Positions 23,719 through 25,806 of a stretch of DNA of 25,806 nt are shown here, piece after piece. Both the position numbers and the translations under genes were made by a program. A model generated the notes under the pieces. The model was not told where the DNA came from. It worked only from the letters and a program-made list of their open reading frames with translations, and made no database searches. Position 1 is the stretch's first letter; the number at the start of each line of letters is the position of its first letter. The DNA comes from Pasteurellaceae bacterium (GTDB taxonomy: Bacteria > Pseudomonadota > Gammaproteobacteria > Enterobacterales > Pasteurellaceae), in NCBI GenBank assembly GCA_900756875.1, contig CAAELW010000147.1, positions 1 through 25,806 on the forward strand, read 5' to 3'.

Positions 23719-25140
23719 ATGAACTTCCCTCAAATCGCCCAGCAAGTGATTGATAAACTTGGCGGTAAAGAAAACATCGCCACAGCAGCACATTGCGCAA
23801 CGCGTTTACGTATTGTGTTAAACGATGAAAGCAAAGTGGACAAAGAAGGCATTGATAATATTGAAGGCGTGAAAGGGCAGTTTGCTGTCGCGGGTCAGTA
23901 TCAAATTATCTTCGGTTCAGGTACGGTGAATAAAGTCCATGCTGAACTGAGCAAATTGCTTGGTATCGGCGATGTGAGCAAAGCCGAAGTGGCAGAAGCA
24001 GCATCAGGCAATCAAAACTTATTGCAACGTTTGGTGAAAGGCTTAGCGGATATTTTTGTGCCAATCATTCCGGCGATCGTCGCAGGCGGTTTGTTAATGG
24101 GTATTCACTCCATGCTTACAGCGAAAGGTTTCTTCGTTGATGAATTAAGCGTGATTGATATGCACCCAGGCCTTGCGGATTTGGTGGACTTCATTAATAC
24201 CATTGCGAACGCACCATTTGTGTTCTTACCGGTATTACTTGGTTTCTCTGCGACCCGTAAATTCGGCGGTAACCCATTCTTAGGGGCAGCGCTTGGGATG
24301 TTATTAGTTCACCCTGCATTAGCAGATGGTTGGAACTACGCATTAACTCTTGCTCAAGGCAAAATCCAATACTGGAATGTATTCGGTTTAGAAATTGAAA
24401 AAGTCGGCTATCAAGGCACGGTCATCCCAACATTAGTTTCTGCTTGGGTATTAGCAACCTTAGAAAAAACCTTCCGTAAGTTTGTGCCTTCTTACTTAGA
24501 TAATCTTATTACCCCATTATTCTCGCTCTTTATTGCAGGCTTCTTAGCATTTACCGTCATTGGTCCAATCGGTCGTGAAGCGGGTTCATTAATTGCATCA
24601 GGTTTAACTTGGTTATATGACACCTTAGGTTTCGTAGGCGGCGCAATCTTCGGGGCGTTCTATGCACCAATCGTTATCACGGGTATGCACCAAACCTTCA
24701 TTGCGGTTGAAACACAATTATTAGCTGAAATGGCGAATACGGGCGGTACCTTTATTTTCCCAATCGCTGCAATGTCAAATATCGCACAAGGCGCAGCTTG
24801 TTTAGGTGTGGCAGTGGCATTAAAAGATCCAAAAGTACGCGGTTTAGCGGTACCATCAGGTATTTCTGCATTATTAGGGATTACTGAACCGGCGATGTTC
24901 GGAGTGAACTTACGCTATCGTCAAGCTTTCTTTGCCGCGATGATTGGTTCAGGTCTAGCAAGTGCCTTTATCGCATTCTTTAATGTAAAAGCCATTGCAT
25001 TAGGGGCAGCAGGTTTCTTAGGTATTCCATCGATCAAACCAGATAGCCTTGCGATGTACAGCATTGGTATGGTGATTTCATTTGTGGTGGCATTCACGCT
25101 TTCAGTGGTTTTCGTGAAACGCGCACAAGCAAAAGCATAA
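23719..25140 (+). CDS. scrA: PTS EIIBC permease, sucrose (ScrA) type, 473 aa
   Basis: A phosphotransferase permease of the glucose-glucoside family. The EIIB domain (1-85) holds the phosphorylated Cys26 in AAHCATRLRIV; a linker follows; the EIIC domain (from ~105) has VPIIPAIVAGGLLMG, LLGFSATRKFGGNPFLG, VGYQGTVIPTLVSAW and GITEPAMFG with the conserved Glu. There is no EIIA domain, so phosphate must come from a separate EIIA-Glc (Crr). Segments resemble enterobacterial ScrA most, with some likeness to trehalose TreB, so sucrose is the best but not certain substrate. AGGAGAG lies upstream of the ATG. No hydrolase, fructokinase or LacI-type regulator is adjacent and the gene ends in its own terminator. 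Confidence 0.85.
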   Translation: MNFPQIAQQVIDKLGGKENIATAAHCATRLRIVLNDESKVDKEGIDNIEGVKGQFAVAGQYQIIFGSGTVNKVHAELSKLLGIGDVSKAEVAEAASGNQNLLQRLVKGLADIFVPIIPAIVAGGLLMGIHSMLTAKGFFVDELSVIDMHPGLADLVDFINTIANAPFVFLPVLLGFSATRKFGGNPFLGAALGMLLVHPALADGWNYALTLAQGKIQYWNVFGLEIEKVGYQGTVIPTLVSAWVLATLEKTFRKFVPSYLDNLITPLFSLFIAGFLAFTVIGPIGREAGSLIASGLTWLYDTLGFVGGAIFGAFYAPIVITGMHQTFIAVETQLLAEMANTGGTFIFPIAAMSNIAQGAACLGVAVALKDPKVRGLAVPSGISALLGITEPAMFGVNLRYRQAFFAAMIGSGLASAFIAFFNVKAIALGAAGFLGIPSIKPDSLAMYSIGMVISFVVAFTLSVVFVKRAQAKA

Positions 25141-25152
25141 TCGAGATAAAAA

Positions 25153-25187
25153 AGAAAAAGCACGAGTTTAATCTCGTGCTTTTTTGT
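25153..25187. terminator. Bidirectional terminator after the PTS gene
   Basis: AAAAAGCACGAG (25155-25166), loop TTTAAT, CTCGTGCTTTTT (25173-25184), with A- and T-runs on both sides. Confidence 0.93.
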
Positions 25188-25210
25188 TTTGAAAAATTCG
25201 TCTAAAAATG

Positions 25211-25219
25211 ACCGCACTT
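25211..25219 (-). repeat. USS between PTS and lipoprotein genes
   Basis: ACCGCACTT followed by TC, in the convergent spacer. Confidence 0.95.
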
Positions 25220-25229
25220 TCTGTGAGAA

Positions 25230-25697
25230 TTAGCCTTCTCGACAATTTAACCAAGTACTTCTCATGCCTTGATTATTCTTGTAATACACGGAATTATTTT
25301 CACGAGCGATTAAATCAACATAACTGCCATCAATCGGCTCATAAGAGCGATAAATCACTTCAAAGCGGTTTCCACGTGCATTTAAGGTACGATTTTCCAC
25401 ATGATCAAACGGCACGGCTTTTCCACCGTCTAATTGGAAATAAATACCAAAGTTATCTTTCATGCGGCTTTCTCTTGAAAGCGGGAAGTAAGTGGTTAAA
25501 TAAGAATTCGAGCCCGTTTCCGAATTGCGGCAAGAATAATAATAACGTTTGTAATCTTTCGGATTGTTTAATTCCGCTTGGCTAATGTTATTTTTAAGGT
25601 ATCGTGTTTTAACGGTTTTCTTTGGTTGTTGTGTTGTGGTACAAGCAAACAACCCTACGAATGCCGCCGTGAGTAATGCTATTTTAAATTTATTCAT
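25230..25697 (-). CDS. Small lipoprotein of unknown function, 155 aa
   Basis: I start at 25697 (MNKFKIALLTAAFVGLFAC) because it gives a clean lipoprotein signal with lipobox LFAC (Cys19) and lies after the promoter; the open frame continues 35 codons upstream but those lie before the predicted transcript start. After a basic Thr/Lys/Gln linker, the mature part has RYYYSCRNSETGSNSYLTTY, a Phe-rich strand region and WLNC near the end; two cysteines could form a disulfide. No family is recognised. It is probably a periplasm-facing outer-membrane lipoprotein. Asp after Cys is absent, so retention in the inner membrane is not expected. Confidence 0.8.
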   Translation of the reverse strand: MNKFKIALLTAAFVGLFACTTTQQPKKTVKTRYLKNNISQAELNNPKDYKRYYYSCRNSETGSNSYLTTYFPLSRESRMKDNFGIYFQLDGGKAVPFDHVENRTLNARGNRFEVIYRSYEPIDGSYVDLIARENNSVYYKNNQGMRSTWLNCREG

Positions 25698-25736
25698 CGA
25701 TAAAGTTCCGAGAGTAGAATGAATGATAAAGGAGGT

Positions 25737-25764
25737 ATGATAGCGGAATTTTGGGATTGTGCAA
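25737..25764 (-). promoter_or_regulatory. Promoter of the small lipoprotein gene
   Basis: Minus strand: -35 TTGCAC (25764-25759), 16-bp spacer, -10 TATCAT (25742-25737); start near 25730, 33 bp before the ATG. Confidence 0.65.
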
Positions 25765-25806
25765 GATATTGAATGTCTATAATTGGTTTTGATTAAAGCC
25801 AAGTTA

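Noticed and set aside
25731..25772. Plus-strand AAAGGAGGT-ATG with an 11-codon frame
   Set aside because: Shine-Dalgarno is one base from the ATG, and the stretch is explained by the minus-strand promoter of the lipoprotein gene.

Overview
The window looks like a chromosomal segment of a Haemophilus-type member of the Pasteurellaceae. I count 17 perfect copies of the 9-bp uptake signal sequence (USS) AAGTGCGGT/ACCGCACTT, about one per 1.5 kb, which is the Haemophilus influenzae dialect of the signal rather than the Actinobacillus one. The DNA is AT-rich and the housekeeping gene orders (mutY-yggX-mltC, ybaB-recR-topB-secG-tRNA-Leu) are typical of gammaproteobacteria. A FepA-type enterobactin receptor and a sucrose-type PTS permease fit H. 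parainfluenzae or a close relative better than H. influenzae; this species guess is inference.

Layout. 1-1185: 3' end of a trimeric autotransporter adhesin. 1341-4334: three glycosyltransferases, one GT8 on + and two GT2-like on -, converging with their stop codons touching. 4552-5922: glutathione reductase, separated by a terminator built from two inverted USS copies from a YafJ-type amidotransferase (5991-6818, -). 7039-9150 (-): a two-gene unit, the queuosine-precursor transporter yhhQ and an AAHS-type MFS transporter, led by a preQ1-I riboswitch that I recognise from its pseudoknot layout over the yhhQ ribosome binding site. 9227-11574: a Fur box, a promoter and an enterobactin receptor. 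11709-12046 (-): rpmE with a structured leader. 12115-14587: mutY-yggX-mltC. 14756-15012: promoter, tRNA-Phe, tRNA-Asn, terminator. 15125-17906: serine uptake and deamination (sdaC-sdaA) behind a probable CRP site. 17963-19943 (-): a membrane metallophosphoesterase, then a surface lipoprotein with a TbpB/factor-H-binding-protein-like C-terminal barrel. 20079-23020: ybaB-recR-topB. 23137-23590: secG and tRNA-Leu(GAG). 23719-25140: sucrose-type PTS EIIBC. 25230-25697 (-): an unknown small lipoprotein, with its own promoter.

The housekeeping blocks are ordinary. The most interesting parts are: (a) the riboswitch-led yhhQ-MFS unit, which makes the MFS protein a candidate transporter in queuosine-precursor metabolism; (b) the adhesin beside three orphan glycosyltransferases; (c) the TbpB/fHbp-like lipoprotein without a Slam exporter nearby; (d) the tendency of intragenic USS copies to sit in protein loops that are insertions relative to the E. 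coli homologues. Comparisons with E. coli proteins are from memory, not from a search. No insertion sequence, prophage, CRISPR array or integrase is visible, and no gap between genes exceeds 300 bases.
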